12,380 bases of DNA from Anaerolineae bacterium (GTDB lineage: Bacteria; Chloroflexota; Anaerolineae; Anaerolineales; Anaerolineaceae): contig JACRAG010000401.1 of NCBI GenBank assembly GCA_016213455.1, forward strand, positions 1-12,380, read 5' to 3'. Below, piece after piece: positions 6,018 through 11,606 of this stretch. The first letter of the stretch is position 1; each line of letters opens with the position of its first letter. The notes below the pieces were generated by a model. The model made no database searches, was not told the origin of the DNA, and was given only the letters and a program-made list of their open reading frames with translations. A program made the translations under genes and the position numbers.

Positions 6018-6292
6018 ACTGCCTCCTTTCCTTGTTTCTTGGTTGGGGGCGGCCATGCGGCCAAGTACTCGCACGCCACCCGGCAAGCTGCTTCGAACCC
6101 TTGCCCGATGCGCTGGTACAGCGCCCGGCGGACATTCTCCGGCAGGTGCCGCCAGCACGCGAAGCAAAAGGCCATGCCGGTCTGCTTGGCCGCACCGCAC
6201 CGGCACGTGCCGTTCTTGAGCGCCTGGAAACATTCGAGCTTGTCCTTTTGATCCTGGGTTAAAACGGGTTTCAAAGCGGGGTCTCCTTTCAT
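6008..6292 (-). CDS. Small zinc-ribbon phage protein
   Basis: A protein of 94 residues (from ATG 6292) with C30-x-C32 and C43-x2-C46 forming a likely zinc ribbon (GTCRCGAAKQTG, then FCFACWRHLP), followed by a helix (VRRALYQRIGQGFEAA). Phages carry many proteins of this sort without known function. Start choice is open: ATG 6292 lies two bases after the transposase stop without a ribosome site of its own, while TTG 6274 (88 residues) has AAAGGAG eight bases ahead. It is the first gene after the transposase in the operon. Confidence 0.75.
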   Translation of the reverse strand: MKGDPALKPVLTQDQKDKLECFQALKNGTCRCGAAKQTGMAFCFACWRHLPENVRRALYQRIGQGFEAACRVACEYLAAWPPPTKKQGKEAVCK

Positions 6293-6294
6293 CG

Positions 6295-8454
6295 TCACAG
6301 GGCCATGCTCGCGCCGGTTTCCAACCACAATTCGTAGCGCTTCATCCACGCCAGGTCCGAGTCGCTGACATCGATGCCGCGCATCAAGTCCTCGTTGATC
6401 TGCTCGTACTTTTCTTGGCGCGTGGCCGGCGCAGGCCGACTTTCGCGCCGGGCCTGGGCCATGTCGATCAATTCCGCCGCCGCCGTCTCTTCTTCCGTGC
6501 TGATTGCAATGGGACACGGGCCCATCTGCGACCGCCGCACGTTCTCCACCGCCCGCGCCGCCTCTTGCATGGCCGGCGTGGTGTATGCCTCGCTGCGGCC
6601 CGGGAACTCATGAATGTTGGCGCGCTGCCGTTCGCGATGGCAAAGGATCTCTTCGTTGATGCTGGTCAGCTCGGCTTCTTTGGCCAGCCGCTTCAACTCC
6701 TTGCGCCCTTCGCGCATCACGCGGTCCTGGACCGCCTTGCCGTGCGCGGCGATCTCGGCCCGGTCGTGACCCGTTCGCGCCGGATCCACCGCCCGGCACA
6801 AGAACTCTTTGGATCCATCCGTATTGATCAGGAAGACATAAATACTGCCGTAATCCAGCGCATCCAGCAGCACGAAAACCGTTTTACCCACATGCGGCCC
6901 CAGTTCCGCGGCGATGAATGTGCCGCGGTCCACCTGGATGCCCTCCTTGCCGATGACCCGGGTGCCCTCTTTATCCGGAGCCTCGGACAGCAGGATATCG
7001 AGCGCCCGTTCGTCGCTGATGCGCCGCACCGGCAGCCGCCACTCACGCGCCATCTGGGCCGGCGTCTTTCCATTGAGGCTCCCGTGCACGTTCTGGTGGT
7101 ACACCGCATCGCACCAGCGGTCGCAGATGCGTTGCAGCTCTTCGGCAGTCATGGCGATATCTACCGGGTCTTCTCCCTGGCGCATGATGCGCTGGGCGAA
7201 GCTGCGGCGGTCTTCGATAGCCTTGCGCTCAGCCACGCTGTGGCCGATGTCTCCGGCCAGAAATTCGAAGATGCCGTGCAGCAGGGTCTTAAAAAACCGC
7301 TCGATGTGCGGCTTGTCTTCCGGATGGAAGGGGCGGCAAAGCAACTGCTCGATCTCCAGCGACTCGAACACCCGCACCATGTGGGCCGAAACATAGTCCG
7401 AACCGTTGTCGGTCTTGGCCACTTCCGGCACGCCCCAGTCCAGGAGCGCCCTCCGCGTCACCGCCGCCACGGCCGTGGCCCGGGAGGTAGGCGTGACATG
7501 CAGTTTGGCCCGGCGGCTGTACACATCGATCACGCCGATCAGGCAGTGCCGACCGTCTTTAAGCATCACATCGCCGGGCGTGGAGTCGAACTCCCACACC
7601 TGGTTAAGCCGCGTCACCGTCTCTGAGGCATTGCCCATGGCCAGCATGTGCAGGTCGCGCCATTTGTCGAAATGGGTGCAATAAAGCAGCAAACTCTTGT
7701 TCTCGGATCGCCAGCGGGTCACGTAGCGCCGCAAGGCCGAAGTGCTGGGGATCTGCTGCCCATCAAAGCGCGCCTCGATCGCCTGCCGCACCGCCGAGAT
7801 TCCCAGGTGCGGCCGCTCGCACAGCAGCCCCTTGATAAAGTCGCGCATGTGCTCTGGAATGCAGCTTTCCCGAGTGGCACAGTACCCATTGGCCAGTCCC
7901 GCCAGGCCGGACTCTGTAAACGCCCGCTCCCAGCGGTAAAGGCTGGCCCAGGACAGCGCGCCGCAAGCCTGCTGCACCCAGTCGGCCAGCCGGATCGCGC
8001 CCGCCTTGTGCTCCCGGATGAACAGCAGCGTGCCCTGCTTTTTGGGAAGGTCGGTCGCTTGCAGGAAGGCATCCCGCGCCCGCAGGATCTCCCGGCGTGC
8101 GTCGGCCTCTGCCTGGCGCTCCTTTGGCAGCCGCTCATAGGCCGCCAGTCCCGCTTCCTTGGCCAGGCGCCGTGCTTCGTCCGCCGACGCCGTCTCGGCC
8201 GCCAGCGCCTTGCCCCGCGCAAAGCCCGCCTGGGCCGCAGGCCCGGCGAAAGCCCCGCCCAGGCGCCCGGTCAATACCGTGCGGACCTCATCCGGCAGCC
8301 CCGAGACCATGTAAACATAGCTGGAACCTCCCTGGACCCGCCGATAGATGCGCGGCCATCCGCCGTTTTTGGCGCGCATGTGCACCGCGCGTTCGCTGAT
8401 ATTGAGTAATTCCGCCAAATGCCGCGAAGAGATCTGCCGTGGAAAAGCTCGCAT
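6295..8454 (-). CDS. Mu-like phage transposase (A subunit)
   Basis: A 719-residue transposase, long for the family (Mu A is 663). Residues 1-62 are a Mu-type winged-helix end-binding domain (SRHLAELLNISERAVHMRAK, GGWPRI, LPDEVRTVL). Further HTH-type DNA-binding regions lie near 140-250 (SLYRWERAF, STSALRRYVTRW). The catalytic rve/DDE core spans about 283-400: D290 in WEFDSTPG, D349 in KTDNGSDY, E385 in PHIERFFKT. A Mu-type C-terminal barrel follows (about 500-560), then a charged helical tail that in Mu contacts B and ClpX. The D-to-E distance leaves 35 residues, unlike Mu A (55). The start at 8454 has AGAGGCGG ahead. All three catalytic residues are present, so it looks active. Confidence 0.95.
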   Translation of the reverse strand: MRAFPRQISSRHLAELLNISERAVHMRAKNGGWPRIYRRVQGGSSYVYMVSGLPDEVRTVLTGRLGGAFAGPAAQAGFARGKALAAETASADEARRLAKEAGLAAYERLPKERQAEADARREILRARDAFLQATDLPKKQGTLLFIREHKAGAIRLADWVQQACGALSWASLYRWERAFTESGLAGLANGYCATRESCIPEHMRDFIKGLLCERPHLGISAVRQAIEARFDGQQIPSTSALRRYVTRWRSENKSLLLYCTHFDKWRDLHMLAMGNASETVTRLNQVWEFDSTPGDVMLKDGRHCLIGVIDVYSRRAKLHVTPTSRATAVAAVTRRALLDWGVPEVAKTDNGSDYVSAHMVRVFESLEIEQLLCRPFHPEDKPHIERFFKTLLHGIFEFLAGDIGHSVAERKAIEDRRSFAQRIMRQGEDPVDIAMTAEELQRICDRWCDAVYHQNVHGSLNGKTPAQMAREWRLPVRRISDERALDILLSEAPDKEGTRVIGKEGIQVDRGTFIAAELGPHVGKTVFVLLDALDYGSIYVFLINTDGSKEFLCRAVDPARTGHDRAEIAAHGKAVQDRVMREGRKELKRLAKEAELTSINEEILCHRERQRANIHEFPGRSEAYTTPAMQEAARAVENVRRSQMGPCPIAISTEEETAAAELIDMAQARRESRPAPATRQEKYEQINEDLMRGIDVSDSDLAWMKRYELWLETGASMAL

Positions 8455-8469
8455 GTTCCGCCTCTGTAT

Positions 8470-8502
8470 CCGTATCGGTTCCGAATCGGTTCCCGTATCG
8501 GT
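8470..8502. repeat. Three 11-bp iterons before the transposase gene
   Basis: Three tandem copies in the gap between the ParB-like and transposase genes: CCGTATCGGTT (8470-8480), CCGAATCGGTT (8481-8491) and CCCGTATCGGT (8492-8502). Each holds a CCG-N3-CGG inverted half, and the middle copy (CCGAATCGG) is a perfect inverted repeat around one base. The 11-bp period puts all copies on one face of the helix, as expected for a protein-binding array, perhaps an operator or a transposase/ParB-like binding site. Confidence 0.6.
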
Positions 8503-9285
8503 CTAAAGTTCAGCTTCCAATGCTTCCAGGATGATGGTCACGTGCCGGATGACTTCTTTTTGGTCGGTGTGCTTGTACTCGTTGGCCCGCTCGATATTGA
8601 TGGCATCCAGGAAGGCGTTGAACGCCCGCCGGAAATCCTCGCTAATCTTGGGGGCCGAATTGACCTGGCGCTGGCGTTTCTGGATGGTGTCGGCAACCTT
8701 TTCCAGGTGCAGGCGTTTGGCGGTTTTTTTGAGGTGGGAGGCCGTCATCTTGCCGTCCGGGGCGGTCTGGACGGCTTCGGCGACGATGTTCCTGATGGCA
8801 ACTGGATCGTCTTTGAAGGGGAGCAGGACACGGGCTTGGCCTTCGTTTCTTGGCACCCATTGAGGAATGGCTCTGGTTTTGTCCACAATTGTGGACAAAT
8901 TCTGTGAGACCTCCTTGATATAGTCTACCACCTGCACCGCATCGATCATCTGGTAGGCCCTTGAACGCGCAACCTCCCACATTTCCTTACAATAATCCGC
9001 GAAGGTCTCATGGGTGGTCCGGTACAAACGGCGCTGCTGTATCTCACGCAGGGCGCAGCCGAGATCGTAGAAATTTTTAACGGCGTGGGTGATGACATCT
9101 TCCAGATCCGCCAACCGCTTCGCCTCGTTGGCCGACAGCGGCTTCGCCTCGCTGTAATCCGGCGGCTCATCGCCCAATAAATCATCCACATCCATACCTT
9201 GGTCAGGGGCGTCCATTTCTTCTTCTTCGATCACTTCCGGTTCCACCGTCGTCTTCTTGAATAGGGTCAAATTGCGCTTTGCCAT
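8503..9285 (-). CDS. ParB/KorB-like DNA-binding protein
   Basis: A 260-residue protein. It has an acidic N-terminus (about 14-45), a helical segment (53-80), then ALREIQQRRLYR and ADYCKEMWEVARSRAYQMIDA (about 78-116), which resembles ParB/KorB-like HTH and DUF3102-like phage proteins. A PRNEGQARVL motif follows (145-153), reminiscent of the ParB-type NExQAR pattern, then a basic TASHLKKTAKRL region and a helical C-terminus. It probably binds DNA site-specifically and may regulate or organise phage DNA. A perfect 22-bp palindrome lies in its own gene, and three iterons lie just after its stop. The start at 9285 has GAGGAG about ten bases ahead. Function is inferred, not proven. Confidence 0.75.
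   Translation of the reverse strand: MAKRNLTLFKKTTVEPEVIEEEEMDAPDQGMDVDDLLGDEPPDYSEAKPLSANEAKRLADLEDVITHAVKNFYDLGCALREIQQRRLYRTTHETFADYCKEMWEVARSRAYQMIDAVQVVDYIKEVSQNLSTIVDKTRAIPQWVPRNEGQARVLLPFKDDPVAIRNIVAEAVQTAPDGKMTASHLKKTAKRLHLEKVADTIQKRQRQVNSAPKISEDFRRAFNAFLDAINIERANEYKHTDQKEVIRHVTIILEALEAEL
8878..8899. promoter_or_regulatory. Perfect 22-bp palindrome in the ParB-like gene
   Basis: The left arm TTTGTCCACAA is followed directly by its exact complement TTGTGGACAAA, with no mismatch and no spacer. It lies inside the ParB-like gene, encoding LSTIVDK. ParB family sites (parS) are similarly palindromic and often near or within parB. The inner part, TCCACAATTGTGGA, also shares the TCCA...TGGA arms of the two operators near 10827 and 10857. 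It is a strong candidate protein-binding site. Confidence 0.55.
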
Positions 9286-9300
9286 CTCAATATTCTCCTC

Positions 9301-9474
9301 TTAAATCCGGGTTAAAAATCCGATCGCGTATCCAAATGCATATGCGCCCCATGAGATAAGCAACCACTGGGCAGAGGCTGCTTCCGCGAAGGGCTTTCTG
9401 CCGCTCATGCAGCCCAGAATCATAACGGTTATCCAGCACGCGATGAGCACCATCTTCAGAATCATCAACTTCAT
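9301..9474 (-). CDS. Small two-span membrane protein
   Basis: A 57-residue protein with two hydrophobic segments: residues 3-22 (LMILKMVLIACWITVMILG) and 37-55 (WLLISWGAYAFGYAIGFL), joined by a short loop with SGRKPF. It should sit in the inner membrane with both ends on one side. The start at 9474 overlaps the upstream stop by ATGA and has GGAG close ahead. The stop lies 15 bases before the ParB-like gene. The family is not recognised; membrane microproteins in early phage regions can exclude superinfecting phages, which is only a possibility. Confidence 0.7.
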   Translation of the reverse strand: MKLMILKMVLIACWITVMILGCMSGRKPFAEAASAQWLLISWGAYAFGYAIGFLTRI

Positions 9475-9965
9475 TTTCTCCGCCTTTCCATCTCTCCCAG
9501 GAACAGCTCCCGCTTTCTCTTCTCCGACCTGGCCCGCCGCTCTTGCTCGGCGTACTTCTGGATCTCGGCTCGCAAGGCATCCGGCCCGGGAAGGCCGAAA
9601 ATCCCGGCCGGCTCGTTCAGCGCCTCGATGGCCTCCGTCGATGCCGTGGCCCGGCAAAAAGCCGGCAGGATGTCGGCCGGCGGACGGTTGCCCGGCTTGG
9701 ATTCCGCCGTCCAGGAGTCCAGCATCATCTTGGTGACCTGCCGCCCCAAAAGGTGGCTCATCTCCCCGGCGATCTGGAAACGGTCTTTGCCGCTGGTCCG
9801 GATCGCGCGCGCCATAGCCTGGCGCAGCTTTTCGGTCACGTTGAGCGAGCCCTCGCCGGTATTCGGCCGGCAAGCCGCCAGGTCCTGCTGGATGCGCTGG
9901 ATCTCATCGAACAGGTTCAACTGCTGCGGACCAGACTTGTCTATTTTTTTCGAACGCTTAGACAT
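9471..9965 (-). CDS. Mu-like phage protein with beta-clamp-like QLNLF motif
   Basis: A 164-residue protein of a kind often found between ner and the transposase in Mu-like prophages; no function is known to me. The basic N-terminus holds QLNLF (15-19), close to the QL(S/D)LF clamp-binding pentapeptide. A region with LRQAMARAIRTSGKDRFQIA (52-71) and MSHLLGRQVTKMMLDSW resembles a helix-turn-helix. Later come RPPADILPAFCRATAS and a highly charged C-terminal helix (RARSEKRKREL). Start at 9965 with AAGGG ahead. It may bind DNA and recruit or be recruited by the replication clamp during replicative transposition (inference). Confidence 0.75.
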   Translation of the reverse strand: MSKRSKKIDKSGPQQLNLFDEIQRIQQDLAACRPNTGEGSLNVTEKLRQAMARAIRTSGKDRFQIAGEMSHLLGRQVTKMMLDSWTAESKPGNRPPADILPAFCRATASTEAIEALNEPAGIFGLPGPDALRAEIQKYAEQERRARSEKRKRELFLGEMERRRK

Positions 9966-10000
9966 TGACGCCCTTAAGGCTTATTGATAAACCTACAAAA

Positions 10001-10255
10001 TCAGGCAGCCCGCTTGGATCTGCGCTGGCGGTCGGACCGGTAATACCAGGCGAACACGTCGCGATGATCCGCGCCGATCTTGCGCGCCACGGCCCGCATG
10101 ACGCGGTCGCTGATCTTGCGGTAATTGATGATGTCCGAGACCACCATGGGGGATACCCCCAACTCCTGGGCGATCTTGGCCTGGGTGATGCCGGCCAGCT
10201 TGAGCTGGTACTGGATCTTTGCCGGCGTGTAATTTTGGGAGTCACATTCGTTCAT
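10001..10255 (-). CDS. Ner-like HTH regulator of the early operon
   Basis: An 84-residue protein centred on a helix-turn-helix: KIQYQLKLAGITQAKIAQEL (13-32), GVSPMVVSDIINYR (33-46), then ARKIGADHRDVFAWYY (57-72). In Mu, Ner turns down early and repressor transcription after induction; its equivalent is expected here as the first established gene of the leftward operon, and size and position fit. The start at 10255 has AAGGA about eight bases ahead; an in-frame start at 10306 would overlap the gene before. The basic C-terminal RRSKRAA tail could aid DNA binding. Confidence 0.85.
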   Translation of the reverse strand: MNECDSQNYTPAKIQYQLKLAGITQAKIAQELGVSPMVVSDIINYRKISDRVMRAVARKIGADHRDVFAWYYRSDRQRRSKRAA

Positions 10256-10269
10256 GGGATGTTCCTTTT

Positions 10270-10776
10270 TTAAAAGACGATGGCGATAAATTCTAAAATC
10301 GCCCAAGAAGCCACGCCAAGTATGAATAAGAACAGGAAGCCATGGACAAGCTTATTGAGTTTTTCTCTATCCCTATCGTCAATGCGATCGGCGGTTTCAT
10401 CGCCGGTCTTTGTTCCGGAATTTTCATCCGCGTCTTTTCCAATCGATTCACCCAAAGCCGCGCTACCGGAGCGGCCCTTGCCGCCGCCATCGATGGCGAA
10501 ATCATGACCATTATCTCCGGCAAAAGAGCAAGGGACACCGACAGCCTGAAAGCAATCGGGACTATAAGAACAGCGGCAACAACACACCGGGCATTCATCT
10601 TCAGAAAATCCAAGTTCGATAGCCATTGGCGCCGCTACGAGGATCAAATAGACACCAAGAGCTTGCGACAAGATCCAGGGGGAAGCCTTGAGTCTTTTGG
10701 ATATCGAAACCACTTGACGGCCGCCGATACGCTTAAGCGTTTGCGCAGCCTGATAAAGGTATGATGCCGGTTTCAT
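10270..10776 (-). CDS. Candidate first early gene: two-span membrane protein (competes with the opposite strand)
   Basis: A 168-residue reading with a hydrophobic segment at 33-53 (WILSQALGVYLILVAAPMAI), a Cys-rich stretch (CPVCCCRC), a long hydrophilic Gly/Asp/Glu region and a C-terminal membrane span (VHGFLFLFILGVASWAILEF). Its ATG lies 35 bases from the expected start of the promoter at 10818-10846, behind a run of seven G, and its stop is 14 bases before the Ner-like gene, which fits an operon gene. Against it: the low-complexity middle could be the mirror of the rightward reading 10342-10764, which is in exactly complementary codon register. I cannot decide between them by eye. Confidence 0.5.
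   Translation of the reverse strand: MKPASYLYQAAQTLKRIGGRQVVSISKRLKASPWILSQALGVYLILVAAPMAIELGFSEDECPVCCCRCSYSPDCFQAVGVPCSFAGDNGHDFAIDGGGKGRSGSAALGESIGKDADENSGTKTGDETADRIDDRDREKLNKLVHGFLFLFILGVASWAILEFIAIVF
10342..10764 (+). CDS. Candidate membrane-anchored protein (competes with the opposite strand)
   Basis: A 140-residue reading with an N-terminal membrane span (about 8-33, IPIVNAIGGFIAGLCSGIFI), then ALAAAIDGEIMTII (44-57), and a THRAFIFRKSKFDSHWRRYE stretch (79-98). This layout resembles a loose family of small N-anchored bacterial proteins with a HxxA..FR and FDxxWxxY pattern, which I recall only as a pattern and cannot confirm. AGGA lies four bases before its ATG. If real it would be rightward, antisense to early mRNA, ending 98 bases before the repressor; an accessory or exclusion gene is possible. 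Codons look GC-rich and natural, but several rare AGA/ATA/ACA codons occur in the middle. Confidence 0.5.
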   Translation: MDKLIEFFSIPIVNAIGGFIAGLCSGIFIRVFSNRFTQSRATGAALAAAIDGEIMTIISGKRARDTDSLKAIGTIRTAATTHRAFIFRKSKFDSHWRRYEDQIDTKSLRQDPGGSLESFGYRNHLTAADTLKRLRSLIKV

Positions 10777-10817
10777 ATGACCCCCCCTGTCTATTTTTTT
10801 AGCTCCGGTAGATAGGA

Positions 10818-10846
10818 CTTATATCGTCCAAATGGAACATCGTCAA
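10818..10846 (-). promoter_or_regulatory. Early leftward promoter
   Basis: On the minus strand TTGACG (10841-10846) and TATAAG (10818-10823) are separated by exactly 17 bases, one mismatch from consensus in each sigma-70 hexamer. Transcription would start near 10811 and run into the leftward operon. A palindromic operator (10827-10836) sits in the spacer, so repressor binding should block it. This is the equivalent of the Mu early promoter. Confidence 0.8.
10827..10836. promoter_or_regulatory. Operator 1 in the early promoter spacer
   Basis: TCCAAATGGA, an inverted repeat of TCCA and TGGA arms with one mismatch at the centre, flanked by G and A/C as in the second copy. It lies between the -10 and -35 elements of the leftward promoter and is a likely site for the CI-like repressor or the Ner-like protein. 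Confidence 0.6.
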
Positions 10847-10856
10847 TAGGGAAATG

Positions 10857-10866
10857 TCCAATTGGA
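10857..10866. promoter_or_regulatory. Operator 2 over the repressor start codon
   Basis: TCCAATTGGA, a perfect 10-bp palindrome exactly 30 bp (about three helical turns) from the first copy, so both face the same side of the DNA. It covers the TTG start of the repressor gene (10862) and lies just upstream of the early promoter's -35, suggesting cooperative binding and autoregulation. Confidence 0.6.
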
Positions 10867-11455
10867 AACTTTTTTCGATAGGCTGCTTTTTTTAATTAAC
10901 CGCGAGGCGAGCGGTAAATATAGCGTATTTGCTAAAAAATGCGGCATCCCCCACGCCACCTTTTACAAGTACGTAAAAGGCAGAATGCCCCATTCGGATC
11001 ATTTGGCGCGAATCCATGAGACTTTTAATGTTGATTTGAACTGGCTTCTGACGGGGAAAGGCCATCCTTATATAAAGGAGGGTGGCTGGGATGCCTGTTT
11101 AAGTGAGCCTGGTGAGACATACGGCAATCCGCCCCGGATCGCCGAAGACCCGGAGGTCGCCGAGCTGCTGGGTATGACCCGTGAGATCGTCCAATCGGAC
11201 ACCAGCTATGCCCTTTCCTTGATGGCCAATATCCGCTCGTTCCACCAGGCCATGCTGGCCGAACGGCGCTACAATGACATCGAGGAGCGGCTATCCCGCA
11301 TTGAGCGCGAGAAATCCACCGGTAACCATATCCGGCTGAATGCCGGCGACCGCCGCCAGGCAGACCGCCGCACCCAGGACGATCCGGGCAAAGCCCCGGA
11401 TGGACCAGACCGCCGCAGTGGCTCGGACCGCAGAAAAGCCTCCGGCGGCAATTGA
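10862..11455 (+). CDS. CI-type phage repressor
   Basis: A 197-residue protein. Residues 3-70 match the bacteriophage CI repressor HTH family (PF07022): FFDRLLFLI, FAKKCGIPHATFYKYVKGRMP (23-43), and the hallmark FNVDLNWLLTGKG (55-67). It has no LexA/S24 peptidase domain; instead a helical region (about 95-150) likely mediates dimerisation, followed by a hydrophilic tail with four DRR repeats (163-191). So induction cannot be by self-cleavage. The start is TTG, the only usable codon after an in-frame TAG at 10847, with a poor AGGG ahead, which suggests low expression. It is divergent from the early operon, with operators between, and should keep the prophage silent. Confidence 0.88.
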   Translation: METFFDRLLFLINREASGKYSVFAKKCGIPHATFYKYVKGRMPHSDHLARIHETFNVDLNWLLTGKGHPYIKEGGWDACLSEPGETYGNPPRIAEDPEVAELLGMTREIVQSDTSYALSLMANIRSFHQAMLAERRYNDIEERLSRIEREKSTGNHIRLNAGDRRQADRRTQDDPGKAPDGPDRRSGSDRRKASGGN

Positions 11456-11462
11456 GGCGGCA

Positions 11463-11558
11463 ATGCGTGCCCGGCGGTCCGGTACCGTGCGCCAACCGAT
11501 CAAGATGCGTCGCCGGAAAAGTCAAATGTATCTGGAAGAATGTGTGCCCGTGCTTTGA
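11463..11558 (+). CDS. Possible 31-residue basic peptide
   Basis: A short reading after the repressor stop, preceded by GAGG five bases before its ATG. The peptide is rich in arginine and lysine (MRARRSGTVRQPIKMRRRKSQ) and ends in YLEECVPVL. I do not recognise it. It could also be part of a longer reading in another frame across the repressor 3' end, or chance. Support is weak. Confidence 0.2.
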   Translation: MRARRSGTVRQPIKMRRRKSQMYLEECVPVL

Positions 11559-11583
11559 GATAGCGGAATATATGCTTTGATAC
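11555..11583 (+). promoter_or_regulatory. Possible promoter of the lipoprotein gene
   Basis: TTGAGA (11555-11560) and TGATAC (11578-11583) are 17 bases apart, a modest sigma-70 match placed about 25-50 bases before the lipoprotein ATG. TGCTTTGA occurs twice here, at 11551 and 11573, 22 bp or two helical turns apart, and may be a regulator site. Confidence 0.3.
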
Positions 11584-11606
11584 CAGAACACATTAAGGAG
11601 ATCTTA

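Larger units (their letters stand above)
1..11455. mobile_element. Mu-like transposable prophage, early region (partial)
   Basis: Seen: a rightward CI-type repressor, a divergent promoter with operators, and a leftward operon holding a Ner-like HTH protein, a DDE transposase, a MuB-like AAA+ ATPase, DUF3164, gp16-family and Mor-type proteins. Known: this set and order (repressor, ner, A, B, accessory genes, mor) is the early region of Mu-like phages, here drawn mirror-wise. The phage left end should lie right of the repressor, but I could not fix it; it may be just after 11455 or as far as 12380. Middle and late genes would lie left of position 1. No disabling lesion is seen in the transposase or ATPase, so the early functions look intact. 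Confidence 0.9.

Noticed and set aside
4985..6251. Long + strand readings antisense to the B ATPase and its upstream neighbours
   Set aside because: The Walker motifs and stop-start couplings on the minus strand explain the region; the + readings show no motifs.
6415..7626. A 403-residue open reading on the + strand across the transposase gene
   Set aside because: It is fully antisense to the well-supported transposase catalytic core, has no ribosome site or family pattern, and long antisense readings are common in GC-rich genes.
10293..10613. A third reading (106 residues, minus strand) inside the disputed region
   Set aside because: It has no ribosome site, and its strings of hydrophobic and Met/Ile/Ser residues look like an out-of-frame product of the other two readings.
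9938..10800. An identical 13-base TGTCTATTTTTTT at 9938-9950 and 10788-10800
   Set aside because: Seven of the bases are a T run, and the first copy is coding sequence for Lys-Lys-Ile-Asp; chance is likely and no paired function is evident.
11340..11558. A 72-residue + strand reading overlapping the repressor 3' end
   Set aside because: Most of it is an Ala/Arg/Thr-rich out-of-frame reading of the repressor tail; only its last 31 codons after the repressor stop were kept, at low confidence.
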